DNA of 64,000 nucleotides, from assembly GCF_003852515.1 (NCBI RefSeq), contig NZ_QAJK01000100.1:43997-107996 (forward strand), written 5' to 3'. This document shows, piece by piece, positions 9,674 through 18,919 of this stretch. This DNA is from Variovorax sp. KBW07 (GTDB lineage: Bacteria; Pseudomonadota; Gammaproteobacteria; Burkholderiales; Burkholderiaceae_C). The stretch's first letter is position 1; every line of letters begins with the position of its first letter. The translations under genes were made by a program, and so were the position numbers. The notes below the pieces were generated by a model. It made no database searches, had not been told where the DNA came from, and saw nothing but the letters and a program-made list of their open reading frames with translations.

Positions 9674-10059
9674 TTGTAGATCGACTCCGGGTCTTTCAAG
9701 ACCGGCTCGACCACGGTCCACTGGCCCTTTTCGTATTTGCTGAAGAAGCAGCTGTGGCGGCCGGTGTGGCAGGCAATGCCGGGCTCGTGGCCAAGCTGGG
9801 TGACCTTGAGCAGCACCACGTCGTTGTCGCAGTCGAGCCGGATCTCGTGCACGGTCTGCACGTGGCCCGATTCCTCGCCCTTGAACCACAGCTTGTTGCG
9901 CGAGCGGCTGAAATACACCGCGCGGCCCAGCTCGGCGGTCTTTTCGAGCGCCTCGCGGTTCATCCAGGCGAACATCAGCACGTCGTTGCTGCCTTGTTCC
10001 TGCGCGATGACCGGCACCAGGCCGTTCGCGTCCCATTTCACTTCATCGAGCCAATTCAT
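9670..10059 (-). CDS. hisI: Phosphoribosyl-AMP cyclohydrolase HisI
   Basis: The 129-residue protein is a stand-alone phosphoribosyl-AMP cyclohydrolase. It has the [13 protein letters not shown] segment, the [16 protein letters not shown] motif and the zinc/magnesium-binding [11 protein letters not shown] and [13 protein letters not shown] motifs. It opens the adenine ring of phosphoribosyl-AMP, the third step of histidine synthesis. I chose the ATG at 10059 (MNWLDEVKW), which is the usual start in relatives; an ATG two codons upstream (10065) is also possible, and neither has a clear ribosome binding site. It is 37 bases downstream of hisF. Confidence 0.96.
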   Translation of the reverse strand: MNWLDEVKWDANGLVPVIAQEQGSNDVLMFAWMNREALEKTAELGRAVYFSRSRNKLWFKGEESGHVQTVHEIRLDCDNDVVLLKVTQLGHEPGIACHTGRHSCFFSKYEKGQWTVVEPVLKDPESIYK

Positions 10060-10096
10060 CGGCATATTGTCAGGGATAGAAAAAGACCCTTGAAGC

Positions 10097-10876
<780 letters not shown>

Positions 10877-10902
10877 GGGAATTTGAACCGGACGAAGAGA
10901 AA

Positions 10903-11736
10903 TCAGAGAACGCGGAGCTGTTGCCAGCCCTGCCATTGGGCGCCGGGCGCCAGCAGCACCGGCTCGTCGATGCGGGCGGCTTCGACGCACAGCATGTGGC
11001 GGTAGCCGTCTTCGGGCATGTCGGCGAGTTTCGCACCGAGCAGCGCACCCGGGTTCCAGACCACGGTTTCGCTGCAGCTGGCACTTTGCGCAATTTCGAG
11101 CGTGCCGGCGGGCTGCACCAGCTTCAGCGGCCTGGCAGGCGCGGCATACACGCTGTCGAACTCTGCATCGAAATGCAACGCCGGGGCCATTTCGACGTGG
11201 CGGTCGTCGCGCAGCGAATCCCAGCGGTTGGCGCCCTGCAGGCCCTCGAGGCGAACCTTGGCGATGTCGTCGACACGCAGGTAGGTGTGCAGCGCGGCGG
11301 CAAAGGTCCAGGGCGCATGGTCGATGTTGGCCAGGGTGAGCGCCGTGCGCAGTTGGCCGGCGGACAGCGTGACGTCGAGCCGCGCCTCAAAAGCGTGCGG
11401 CCAGATCCTGCGGGTGGCCTCGGCGTCCCGAAGCACCAGCCGCAGTGTGTTCGGCGTACCCGCGGCCTCTTGCACCCAAGGCAAATTGCGCATGAATCCA
11501 TGCTTGGGCAACATGCCCCGCTGGTTGAATTGGGGGCAGCAGATGGGCACGCCGCCGCGAATGGCGGCCTGACCGTCGAACACGGCGCGAGGGCTCAAAT
11601 AGAGCCTTTCCACTGCGTCGGCGGTGGTCCACGAGAGCACTTGCGCGCCGTGCAATGCCACGGTGAGCGTGCTTCCGTCAGCGCCGGTGGCACGCAGGGC
11701 GGGCTGGCCGCGAAACTCGATCGAGCTGATTTCCAT
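10903..11736 (-). CDS. D-hexose-6-phosphate mutarotase (YeaD-like aldose 1-epimerase family)
   Basis: The 277-residue protein fits the glucose-6-phosphate 1-epimerase family (YeaD/YMR099c). It shows the substrate-pocket segment [14 protein letters not shown], the catalytic-His motif [11 protein letters not shown] (about residues 85-95), a central HTYLRVDDI segment and the C-terminal [13 protein letters not shown] with the presumed catalytic Glu. It interconverts the alpha and beta anomers of hexose 6-phosphates. It precedes hisF by 26 bases and may be co-transcribed with it, though it has no known link to histidine synthesis. It is divergent from the symporter gene at 11906. Confidence 0.88.
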   Translation of the reverse strand: MEISSIEFRGQPALRATGADGSTLTVALHGAQVLSWTTADAVERLYLSPRAVFDGQAAIRGGVPICCPQFNQRGMLPKHGFMRNLPWVQEAAGTPNTLRLVLRDAEATRRIWPHAFEARLDVTLSAGQLRTALTLANIDHAPWTFAAALHTYLRVDDIAKVRLEGLQGANRWDSLRDDRHVEMAPALHFDAEFDSVYAAPARPLKLVQPAGTLEIAQSASCSETVVWNPGALLGAKLADMPEDGYRHMLCVEAARIDEPVLLAPGAQWQGWQQLRVL

Positions 11737-11827
11737 GTGAGGAATTGTAGGCAGCGCGGGTGCCATGGCACGGATTTGGCAACAGGCCCATTGCGTGCCC
11801 GGGGCCTTCTTGGATACCCTGTGGCTG

Positions 11828-11854
11828 CTTGCACAAGGGGACAAAAGGTGCAAG
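11828..11854. promoter_or_regulatory. Dyad upstream of the symporter gene
   Basis: A perfect seven-base inverted repeat, CTTGCAC (11828-11834) and GTGCAAG (11848-11854), lies 51 bases before the symporter start. It could be an operator for a dimeric regulator or a leader hairpin. There is no consensus promoter close enough to decide. Confidence 0.3.
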
Positions 11855-11905
11855 TCGGTCCCGTGCACGAAAAAAACCATTCACACACGACAAAGGGGAT
11901 ACGCA

Positions 11906-13213
11906 ATGAAGAAGAAGCTGCCGATGGCCGCCTGGATCCTGATCGCCATGGTGCTCGGCATCATCGTGGGCTACATGATCTTCTCGAGCTTTCCCGACAA
12001 GAAGGCCGCAAAGGAAATCGCGGACTACGTTTCCATCGTCTCCGACGTGTTCCTGCGCCTGATCAAGATGCTGATCGGTCCGCTGGTGTTTTCCACGCTG
12101 GTGGTGGGCATCGCGCACATGGGCGACGCCAAGTCGGTGGGCCGCGTGTTCGGCAAGGCCATCGGCTGGTTCCTTACCGCCTCGCTGATCTCGCTGGTCA
12201 TCGGCCTCGTCATGGCCAACCTGCTCAAGCCCGGCGAGAACCTCGGGCTGCCGCTGCCCGACATCGGCGCCTCGGCCAACCTGGCCACCTCGAAGTTCAC
12301 GCTGAAAGACTTCGTGAGCCACACGGTGCCCAAGTCGTTCGTCGAGGCCATGGCCAACAACGAAATCCTGCAGATCGTGGTGTTCTCGATGTTCTTCGGC
12401 GTGGCGCTCGCCTCGCTCGGCGACAAGGCCAAGACGCTGGTGGCCGCCATCGAGGAACTGTCGCACGCCATGCTGAAGATCACTGGCTACGTGATGAAGC
12501 TCGCGCCGCTGGCCGTGCTGGCCGCCATGGCCGCCACGGTGGCGGTGAACGGCCTGGGCATCCTGCTGAAGTTCGCGGTGTTCATGGGCGACTTCTACCT
12601 GGGCCTGTTCGTGCTGTGGAGCGTGCTGGTGCTGGCGGGCTTCCTGTTCCTCGGGCCGCGCGTGTTCAAGCTGCTGGTGCTCATCAAGGAAGCCTTCCTG
12701 CTGTCCTTTGCAACGGCCAGTTCGGAGGCCGCGTACCCGAAGATCCTGCAGGCGCTCGACCGTTTCGGCGTGAAGCGAAAAATCTCCAGCTTCGTGATGC
12801 CGATGGGCTACTCGTTCAACCTCGACGGCTCGATGATGTACTGCACCTTCGCCGTGCTGTTCATCGCGCAGGCCTACAACATCCACATGCCGATCAGCAC
12901 GCAGGTCACGATGCTGCTGATCCTCATGCTCACCTCCAAGGGCATGGCCGGCGTGCCGCGCGCCTCGCTGGTGGTGATTGCCGCCACGCTGAACCACTTC
13001 GACATTCCCGAGGCCGGGCTGCTGCTGATCCTGGGCGTGGACACCTTCCTCGACATGGGCCGCTCGGCCACCAATGCCGTGGGCAACTCCATCGCCACCG
13101 CGGTGGTCGCCAAGTGGGAAGGCGAGCTGCTGTCCGAGAGCGATGCCGAGATCAATGCCAGGGCCATCGACGAGGAAGCCAACGCCACCCTCGCCCACCC
13201 GGCCCACGCGTGA
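11906..13213 (+). CDS. Dicarboxylate/amino acid:cation symporter (DAACS family)
   Basis: The 435-residue membrane protein belongs to the DctA/GltP family. It has the first membrane segments MKKKLPMAAWILIAMVLG, the FLRLIKMLIGPLVFSTLVVGIA motif, the re-entrant serine-rich stretch LSFATASSEAAYPKIL (usually TASSEATLP) and MGYSFNLDGSMMY, followed by DMGRSATNAVGNSIATAVVA, all part of the substrate and Na+/H+ sites. Substrates in the family are C4-dicarboxylates, glutamate, aspartate or neutral amino acids. The ATG at 11906 follows an AAAGGGGA ribosome binding site. It is followed after 11 bases by a solute-binding protein gene on the same strand. Confidence 0.93.
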   Translation: MKKKLPMAAWILIAMVLGIIVGYMIFSSFPDKKAAKEIADYVSIVSDVFLRLIKMLIGPLVFSTLVVGIAHMGDAKSVGRVFGKAIGWFLTASLISLVIGLVMANLLKPGENLGLPLPDIGASANLATSKFTLKDFVSHTVPKSFVEAMANNEILQIVVFSMFFGVALASLGDKAKTLVAAIEELSHAMLKITGYVMKLAPLAVLAAMAATVAVNGLGILLKFAVFMGDFYLGLFVLWSVLVLAGFLFLGPRVFKLLVLIKEAFLLSFATASSEAAYPKILQALDRFGVKRKISSFVMPMGYSFNLDGSMMYCTFAVLFIAQAYNIHMPISTQVTMLLILMLTSKGMAGVPRASLVVIAATLNHFDIPEAGLLLILGVDTFLDMGRSATNAVGNSIATAVVAKWEGELLSESDAEINARAIDEEANATLAHPAHA

Positions 13214-13224
13214 GACGCAACGCC

Positions 13225-14133
13225 ATGAAGCCCAAGGCCACGCTATCGGTTTTGCTTGCCGGGCTGCTGGCAGCCGTTGCGATGGTTGCCGCCCTGCCGG
13301 TGCACGCGCAGGAGCTCCTGAGCGGCACGCTGGCCAAGGCCCGCGAGACGGGCGCCATCACCATCGGCTACCGCGAGTCGTCGGTGCCCTTCTCGTACCT
13401 GAATACACGCAAGGAACCGATCGGCTATTCGATCGAGCTGTGCCGCGCACTGGTGACGGCCATCGAGGACACGGTGAACAAGAGCCTCACCATCAAGTGG
13501 GTGCCTGTCACTTCCGATTCGCGCATCGACGCGGTCGCCAGCGGCAAGGTCGACCTGGAGTGCGGCTCCACCACCAACAACCTCGAGCGCCAGAAGCGCG
13601 TGAGCTTCTCGCCGACCATGTTCGTCTCGGGCACCAAGGTGCTGGTGAAGAAGGGCGCACCCATCAGGTCGTTCCGCGACCTGGCCGGCAAGAAGGTCGC
13701 GGTAACGGCCGGCACCACCAACGAAAAGACGCTGCGCGAGCTGTCCGAGAAATTCAAGCTCGGCATCCAACTGCAGGTGGCGCGCGACCACGCGGAATCG
13801 TTCGGGCTGGTGAAGAGCGGACAGGCCGATGCCTTCGCCACCGACGACGTGCTGCTCTACGGGCTGATCGCGCAGGACGCCGCCAAGGCCGACTACGAAG
13901 TGGTCGGCGACTTCCTCTCCTACGACCCCTACGGGATCATGTACCGCAAGGGCGACACGCAACTGGGCAAGGTGATCGTCGACACCTTCCAGGTGCTGGC
14001 GGAAGACGGCGAAATCGAGCGGCAGTACAAGCGCTGGTTCCTGCGCAAGCTGCCCTCGGGGGAAAGCATCAACCTGCCCATGAGCGCGCAGCTGGAAACG
14101 ATCATCCAGACGATGAAGGTGAAGGCCGAGTAG
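13225..14133 (+). CDS. Amino acid ABC-type periplasmic solute-binding protein (family 3), orphan
   Basis: The 302-residue protein has a clear signal peptide (about residues 1-28, ending PVHA before QELL) and a complete SBP_bac_3 domain. Its IGYRESSVPFSYLN, GYSIELCRALV, DLECGSTTNNLERQKRVSFS and PYGIMYRKGD segments resemble glutamate/aspartate-binding proteins of the GltI type. No ABC permease or ATPase gene is nearby; instead it follows the DAACS symporter by 11 bases and is probably co-transcribed with it. It may serve an ABC transporter encoded elsewhere, act as a sensor ligand, or assist the symporter; the last is only inference. Confidence 0.9.
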   Translation: MKPKATLSVLLAGLLAAVAMVAALPVHAQELLSGTLAKARETGAITIGYRESSVPFSYLNTRKEPIGYSIELCRALVTAIEDTVNKSLTIKWVPVTSDSRIDAVASGKVDLECGSTTNNLERQKRVSFSPTMFVSGTKVLVKKGAPIRSFRDLAGKKVAVTAGTTNEKTLRELSEKFKLGIQLQVARDHAESFGLVKSGQADAFATDDVLLYGLIAQDAAKADYEVVGDFLSYDPYGIMYRKGDTQLGKVIVDTFQVLAEDGEIERQYKRWFLRKLPSGESINLPMSAQLETIIQTMKVKAE

Positions 14134-14149
14134 GCCTGCACCACCCCGG

Positions 14150-15328
14150 CTACCGCGCAGGCCACTCCCAGCGCGGAATCTCGCTCATGTCGAGATTCGC
14201 GATGCGGGTTTCGCCGAACTGCTTTTCGAGCACCACGGGTTGCAGGCCGTCGCTGTCGTCGAGCGCGGCAATCAACCGTGCGGCATGCGACACCACGATC
14301 ACCTGCGACTCGCGCGCAGCCCGGGCAATGAGCCGGCCAAGGGCTGGCAGCAGATCGGGGTGCAGGCTGGTTTCAGGCTCGTTGAGCACCAGCAGCGAAG
14401 GCGGCCGCGGCGTGAGCAGCGCGGCAATCCACAGCAGGTAGCGCAGCGTGCCGTCGGACAGCTCGGCCGCGGTCAGCGGACGCAGCAGGCCGTGCTGGTG
14501 CATGAGGGTTTCGAAGCGGTCGCCATTCACATGTACCTCGACACGAGCACCCGGGAAGGCGTCGTCCACGGCACGGTCGAGCGCCCCGGCATCGCCGATT
14601 TCGCGGATGGTCTGCAGCGCAGCCGCCAGGTCCGAACCGTCGTTGGCGAGCACGGGCGTGTAGGTGCCCAGTTGCGGCTGGCGCGCGGGCGCGTCGGCAT
14701 CGGAGCGGAAGTGGTCGTAGAAGCGCCAGGAGCGCATCTGCTCGCGCAGCGTGAGCATTTCGGGTGCCGCATGCGGGTCGGCGTACTCGGTCATCATGCT
14801 GGCGAAGGCGGGGATCGGTCGGCCCACGTGCAGCCAGTTCTTGCTGTCGTCGCCGCGCAAGCGAAGTGCTGCGCCTTTGCGGTCGACCAACTGCGTCGAA
14901 GGCCGCAGCCATGGGCCGTTCCAGATCACCTCTCGCTTGACTTCGGGGTCATGCGAAAAGCTCGTCGGCATTGACGACGACGGCAGGCCGATATCGATCG
15001 CATAGCCGAAATCTTCTGCTTCACTGCCCGCAAAACCCAGCCGAAGCGCGACCGGCTCGTTGCGCCGTGTTCCCTGCACCGGCACATCGCCGCGCAGCAT
15101 CGCAGCCGAAAAGCTTTCAGGCCCCGCCCACAGCGTGGAAGACAGCCCGCCCTCGCGCACCAGCGAGCGGATCACGCCCCCGTTCGCAATATCGGCCAGC
15201 AGCCGCATCGCGCGGTACACGCTCGACTTGCCGCTGCCGTTGGCCCCGGTCACGACCGTGAGCCGGCCGAGCGGCACCGTCAGCTGGCGCAGCGAGCGGT
15301 AGTTGGCAATGGCGAGCGCGGAGAGCAC
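14150..15328 (-). CDS. RecF/SMC-like AAA family ATPase, function unknown
   Basis: The 392-residue protein is an ABC-type (SMC/RecF-like) ATPase of the stand-alone AAA_21/AAA_15 kind. It has a Walker A motif near the N-terminus (GANGSGKSS, residues 28-36), a signature-like LSDGTLRYLLW segment, a Walker B motif LLVLNEPETSLHP (about residue 315) and the switch-like VSHAARL. No nuclease (TOPRIM) domain is visible, unlike OLD-family proteins. The start is GTG at 15328, 18 bases after the hisA stop, with a weak ribosome binding site. Similar ATPases occur as orphans of unknown role and in some phage-defence pairs; no partner is seen here. Confidence 0.82.
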   Translation of the reverse strand: MLSALAIANYRSLRQLTVPLGRLTVVTGANGSGKSSVYRAMRLLADIANGGVIRSLVREGGLSSTLWAGPESFSAAMLRGDVPVQGTRRNEPVALRLGFAGSEAEDFGYAIDIGLPSSSMPTSFSHDPEVKREVIWNGPWLRPSTQLVDRKGAALRLRGDDSKNWLHVGRPIPAFASMMTEYADPHAAPEMLTLREQMRSWRFYDHFRSDADAPARQPQLGTYTPVLANDGSDLAAALQTIREIGDAGALDRAVDDAFPGARVEVHVNGDRFETLMHQHGLLRPLTAAELSDGTLRYLLWIAALLTPRPPSLLVLNEPETSLHPDLLPALGRLIARAARESQVIVVSHAARLIAALDDSDGLQPVVLEKQFGETRIANLDMSEIPRWEWPAR

Positions 15329-15346
15329 GCGCTGCTGGGGAAGGCG

Positions 15347-16090
15347 TCAGGCGCCGGCCAGCTCGTCCGCGCGGGCTTGCGCGGCGGCGAAATCGAGGTC
15401 GCCCGAGTAGATGGCGCGTCCGCAGATCACGCCCTCGACGCCCTCGAACTCGACCGCGCACAGCTGGTCGATGTCGGCCATGTTCGACAGGCCACCCGAG
15501 GCGATCACCGGAATGGTCAGCGCCTGCGCGAGCTTGACGGTGGCCTCGATGTTGATGCCCGAGAGCATGCCGTCGCGGCCGATGTCGGTGTAGATGATCG
15601 ACTCGACGCCGTAGTCTTCGAACTTCTTGCCCAGGTCGGCCACCTCGTGGCCCGTGAGCTTGCTCCAGCCGTCGGTGGCGACCTTGCCGTCCTTGGCATC
15701 GAGGCCCACGATGATGTGGCCGCCGAATGCGCTGCAGGCGTCTTTCAGGAAGCCCGGGTTCTTGACCGCGGCGGTGCCGATGATCACGTAGCGCAGGCCG
15801 TCGTCGATGTAGCGCTCGATGGTGTCCAGGTCGCGAATGCCGCCCCCCAATTGCACCGGGATGTCGTCGCCGACTTCCTTCAGGATCGCCTTGATGGCCG
15901 CATGGTTCTGCGGCTTGCCGGCGAAGGCGCCATTCAGGTCGACCAGGTGCAGCCGGCGCGCGCCGGCGGTGACCCACTTGCGGGCCATGGCGGCAGGGTC
16001 TTCGCTGAAGATGGTGGACTGGTCCATGTCGCCCTGTTTGAGGCGAACGCAGTGGCCGTCTTTGAGATCAATGGCGGGAATGAGGAGCAT
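15347..16090 (-). CDS. hisA: Phosphoribosylformimino-5-aminoimidazole carboxamide ribotide isomerase HisA
   Basis: The 247-residue (beta/alpha)8 barrel has the HisA signatures [17 protein letters not shown] (catalytic Asp8), [18 protein letters not shown] (second catalytic Asp) and [11 protein letters not shown], with phosphate-binding loops at the C-terminal ends of the strands. It catalyses the Amadori rearrangement of ProFAR to PRFAR in histidine synthesis. It lies 63 bases after hisH and 18 bases before the RecF-like ATPase gene. Confidence 0.98.
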   Translation of the reverse strand: MLLIPAIDLKDGHCVRLKQGDMDQSTIFSEDPAAMARKWVTAGARRLHLVDLNGAFAGKPQNHAAIKAILKEVGDDIPVQLGGGIRDLDTIERYIDDGLRYVIIGTAAVKNPGFLKDACSAFGGHIIVGLDAKDGKVATDGWSKLTGHEVADLGKKFEDYGVESIIYTDIGRDGMLSGINIEATVKLAQALTIPVIASGGLSNMADIDQLCAVEFEGVEGVICGRAIYSGDLDFAAAQARADELAGA

Positions 16091-16153
16091 GGAAGTGACG
16101 CGAGTGTGCGAAATCCGGGCTGTTGGAGGATCGGCCCGGTCGGGAATGGTAGG

Positions 16154-16810
16154 TCAGGGGTTCCAGTGGAGGAAATTTCGATAGAGCTGCAACCCTTGGT
16201 CCGCACTCTTCTCCGGGTGGAACTGGGTGGCAAAAATGTTATCGCGTGCGATGGCTGCGGTAAAGCAGGCACCGTAATCCGCCTCGCCCACGCTGTGCCT
16301 GGCGTCGGCCGGCCGCACGTAGAAGCTGTGCACGAAATAGAAATAGCTCTGGTCGGGAATGCCCGCCCACACCGCATGCGGCTGGGCCTGGCGCACCTGG
16401 TTCCAGCCCATCTGCGGCACCTTGAAGCGGCTGCCGTCGGCCTGCAGGCGACCGGCCAGGTCGAACTTGATGACCTCACCCGGTATGAGGCCAAGGCCGT
16501 CGGTCGGGCCTTCGTCGCTGCGCGACAGCAGCATCTGCATGCCGACGCACACGCCGAACAACGGCTTGCTGGCCGCGGCTTCGAGCACCGATTCCTGCAA
16601 ACCCGAATCGCGTAGCTCGCGCATGCAGTCGGGCATGGCGCCCTGCCCCGGCAGCACCACGCGGGTGGCCTTGCGCACCACGTCGGGGTCGGAGGTGACG
16701 AAGACCTGCACGCCGACCTGGTCGGCCGCATGCTGCACGGCCTGCGAAACGGAGCGCAGGTTGCCCATGCCGTAATCGACGACGGCGACGGTGTTGGCAG
16801 CTGATGTCAT
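16154..16810 (-). CDS. hisH: Imidazole glycerol phosphate synthase glutaminase subunit HisH
   Basis: The 218-residue protein is a class I glutamine amidotransferase. It has [14 protein letters not shown] at the N-terminus, the nucleophile motif FGVCVGMQ (Cys about residue 87) and the His-Glu pair in [11 protein letters not shown] near the C-terminus. It supplies ammonia to HisF. I chose the ATG at 16810, since the longer upstream frame adds 33 residues without family similarity. It follows hisB by 19 bases. Confidence 0.97.
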   Translation of the reverse strand: MTSAANTVAVVDYGMGNLRSVSQAVQHAADQVGVQVFVTSDPDVVRKATRVVLPGQGAMPDCMRELRDSGLQESVLEAAASKPLFGVCVGMQMLLSRSDEGPTDGLGLIPGEVIKFDLAGRLQADGSRFKVPQMGWNQVRQAQPHAVWAGIPDQSYFYFVHSFYVRPADARHSVGEADYGACFTAAIARDNIFATQFHPEKSADQGLQLYRNFLHWNP

Positions 16811-16829
16811 GGCTGTTCGCTGGGGAGAT

Positions 16830-17447
16830 TCAGAGCAAACCCTTGGTCGAGGGAATGACACCGACCGAGCGTGGGTCGAGCTCCAGCGCGCCGCGCATGG
16901 CGCGGGCAAAGGCCTTGAACACGGTCTCGCACTGGTGGTGCGCGTTCACGCCCTTGAGGTTGTCGATGTGCAGCGTGACGAAGGCGTGGTTCACGAAGCC
17001 CTGGAAGAATTCGTAGGTGAGCTGGCTGTCGAAGGTGCCGATCATTCCGCTGGTGAAGGGCACGTGCATCACGAGGCCGGGGCGGCCCGAGAAGTCGATG
17101 ACCACGCGGCTCAGTGCTTCGTCGAGCGGCACGTAGGCATGGCCGTAGCGGCGAATGCCCTTCTTGTCGCCGATGGCCTGGGCCACGGCCTGGCCGAGCG
17201 TGATGCCCACGTCTTCCACCGTGTGGTGGCCGTCGATGTGCAGGTCGCCCTGGCAGTCGATGTCGAGGTCGATCAGCCCGTGGCGGGCGATCTGGTCGAG
17301 CATGTGGTCGAAGAAGCCGATGCCGGTCGAAAGCTTGGCCTTGCCGGTGCCGTCGAGATTCACGCTGACGGTGATCTTCGTCTCGGCGGTGTTGCGGGTG
17401 ACCGTCGCGGTGCGATCGGCGTTGCCCAGGGTGGTGGGGGTGGTCAT
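16830..17447 (-). CDS. hisB: Imidazoleglycerol-phosphate dehydratase HisB
   Basis: The 205-residue protein is a monofunctional dehydratase with the metal-binding motifs [34 protein letters not shown] and [12 protein letters not shown] plus NAHHQCE. It converts imidazole glycerol phosphate to imidazole acetol phosphate. No histidinol-phosphatase domain is fused, unlike E. coli HisB, so that activity must come from another gene. Its ATG at 17447 overlaps the hisC stop by four bases. Confidence 0.97.
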   Translation of the reverse strand: MTTPTTLGNADRTATVTRNTAETKITVSVNLDGTGKAKLSTGIGFFDHMLDQIARHGLIDLDIDCQGDLHIDGHHTVEDVGITLGQAVAQAIGDKKGIRRYGHAYVPLDEALSRVVIDFSGRPGLVMHVPFTSGMIGTFDSQLTYEFFQGFVNHAFVTLHIDNLKGVNAHHQCETVFKAFARAMRGALELDPRSVGVIPSTKGLL

Positions 17448-18535
17448 AGTGAGGCTTCGAGTGCCGCGAGCATCCGCGCATTCTCGTCGGCCGTTCCGAC
17501 GGTGAGGCGCAGGCAATTTGCCAGCAGTTCGTGCATTTTAGAAACGTTCTTCACCAGAACCCCGTGAGCCTTCATGCCCTCGAAGGTCTTAGCGGCATCG
17601 GGCACGCGCAAAAGGACCATGTTGGCGTCGCTGGGCCAGGTCTTGACGCCCGGCAGGCGGCCGAGGCCCATCATCAGGCGCTCGCGCTCCTCGCGGATCT
17701 GCCGCGCCTGGGCCTCGAACACCTCGGTGTGCTCCAGCGCGAACAGCGCGCACTCGCAGTTGAGCACGCTGATGTTGTAGGGCGGCCGCACCTTGTCGAT
17801 TTCAGCAATCAGCGCTGACGGCCCCATGAGGTAGCCCAGGCGGATGCCGGCCAGGCCGAACTTGCTGAGCGTGCGCATCAGCAGCACGTGGCCGTGCTTG
17901 CCGAGCCGGTCGATGTAGCTGCGGGCGGCAAAGGGCTGGTAGGCCTCGTCGATCACCACCAGGCCGCCCTGCGCGCCCTGGGCCTCGACGATCTTCTCGA
18001 CGACGGCATCGTCCCAGAGGTTGGCGGTCGGGTTGTTCGGGTAGGCCAGGAAGACGATGGCCGGCTTCTCGCGCGCGATGGCGGCCAGCATGGCGGCCTC
18101 GTCGAGCTCGAAGTCGGCGGTGAGCGGCACGCCGACGAAGCGCAGGCCTTGCAGCTGCGCGCTCATGGCGTACATCACGAAACCGGGCACGGGCGCCAGC
18201 ACGGTGGCGCCGGGCAGGTCGCAGGCAATGGCCAGCAGCGAGATCAGTTCGTCGGAGCCGTTGCCCAGCATCAGGCTGAAGCCCTCGGGCATTTGCGCGT
18301 GGGTGGCCAGCGCGCGCTGCAGGTCGGCGCCGCGATCGCCCGGGTAGCGGTTCAGCGCCAGCGCTCCGAGCCGCGCACCCAGCTCGGCTTGCAGCGCGGG
18401 CGGCAGGCCGAAGGGGTTTTCCATCGCGTCGAGCTTGATGAAGCCGCGCGCGTCCTGCACCGCGTAGGCATGCATGGACTGCACGTCGGCGCGGATGCGT
18501 TGAAGGGAGCGGGCGGTGTCGGGAGCGATGGTCAT
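17444..18535 (-). CDS. hisC: Histidinol-phosphate aminotransferase HisC
   Basis: The 363-residue protein is a fold type I PLP enzyme. It has the N-terminal [11 protein letters not shown] motif, [12 protein letters not shown]-like [23 protein letters not shown] (PLP-binding Asp/Tyr) and the PLP-lysine motif [17 protein letters not shown]. It transfers an amino group from glutamate to imidazole acetol phosphate. Its ATG at 18535 overlaps the stop of a small secreted-protein gene by four bases, which is unusual because hisC normally follows hisD directly. Confidence 0.97.
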   Translation of the reverse strand: MTIAPDTARSLQRIRADVQSMHAYAVQDARGFIKLDAMENPFGLPPALQAELGARLGALALNRYPGDRGADLQRALATHAQMPEGFSLMLGNGSDELISLLAIACDLPGATVLAPVPGFVMYAMSAQLQGLRFVGVPLTADFELDEAAMLAAIAREKPAIVFLAYPNNPTANLWDDAVVEKIVEAQGAQGGLVVIDEAYQPFAARSYIDRLGKHGHVLLMRTLSKFGLAGIRLGYLMGPSALIAEIDKVRPPYNISVLNCECALFALEHTEVFEAQARQIREERERLMMGLGRLPGVKTWPSDANMVLLRVPDAAKTFEGMKAHGVLVKNVSKMHELLANCLRLTVGTADENARMLAALEASL

Positions 18536-18912
18536 CGGGTGCAGCGGTAGCTGTTTCGCAAGGCGCCGGACATGACCAGTTGCACGGGCATGTCGGCTTC
18601 GTAGCTGTCGGCGTTGCGGGTCAGTTCGGTTTGATAGAGCGAGCGGGCCATCGAGGGCTCAAGGCGGCGTCCCTCGACGCAGAAGGTGGGCTTCTGGCCG
18701 TTGCGCTGCGACGATTCGACGCCTTCGCGCAGGCCTTCGAGCACACCGACCAGGTAATAGCTGGCGTAGGCCTTGCCGTCTTTTTCGGTGGCTTCGAGCG
18801 TGCGCAGTTCGCGGATGCTCATGGCCTGCGCGCCAGCGCCGATCACACCGGCCGCCAATGCGAGCAGCAGCGCCGGCAGGCGCGGCAACAGATGGGCGGC
18901 GGTGTGTTTCAT
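18532..18912 (-). CDS. Small secreted protein, possibly Rap1a/Tai-like
   Basis: The 126-residue protein starts with a signal peptide (about residues 1-30, ending GAQA) and has a short mature domain with two Cys (in PTFCVEGRR and the C-terminal SYRCTR) that could form a disulfide. The YYLVGVLEGL segment followed by FC and a Tyr-rich helix vaguely recalls the Rap1a/Tai immunity-protein fold, but I would not rely on this. It lies between a lipoprotein gene (7 bases upstream) and hisC (four-base overlap), so it is translated within the his operon. Function is unknown. Confidence 0.65.
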   Translation of the reverse strand: MKHTAAHLLPRLPALLLALAAGVIGAGAQAMSIRELRTLEATEKDGKAYASYYLVGVLEGLREGVESSQRNGQKPTFCVEGRRLEPSMARSLYQTELTRNADSYEADMPVQLVMSGALRNSYRCTR

Positions 18913-18919
18913 CGGCAGG

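Noticed and set aside
10921-13224. Long plus-strand frame running through the mutarotase and symporter genes into the binding protein
   Set aside because: Only the last 302 codons (from 13225) encode a recognisable protein; the rest is shadow frame of genes in other frames.
14133-14163. GGCCTGC/GCAGGCC dyad between the binding-protein gene and the ATPase gene
   Set aside because: The loop is 17 bases and there is no T-run, so I do not call it a terminator.
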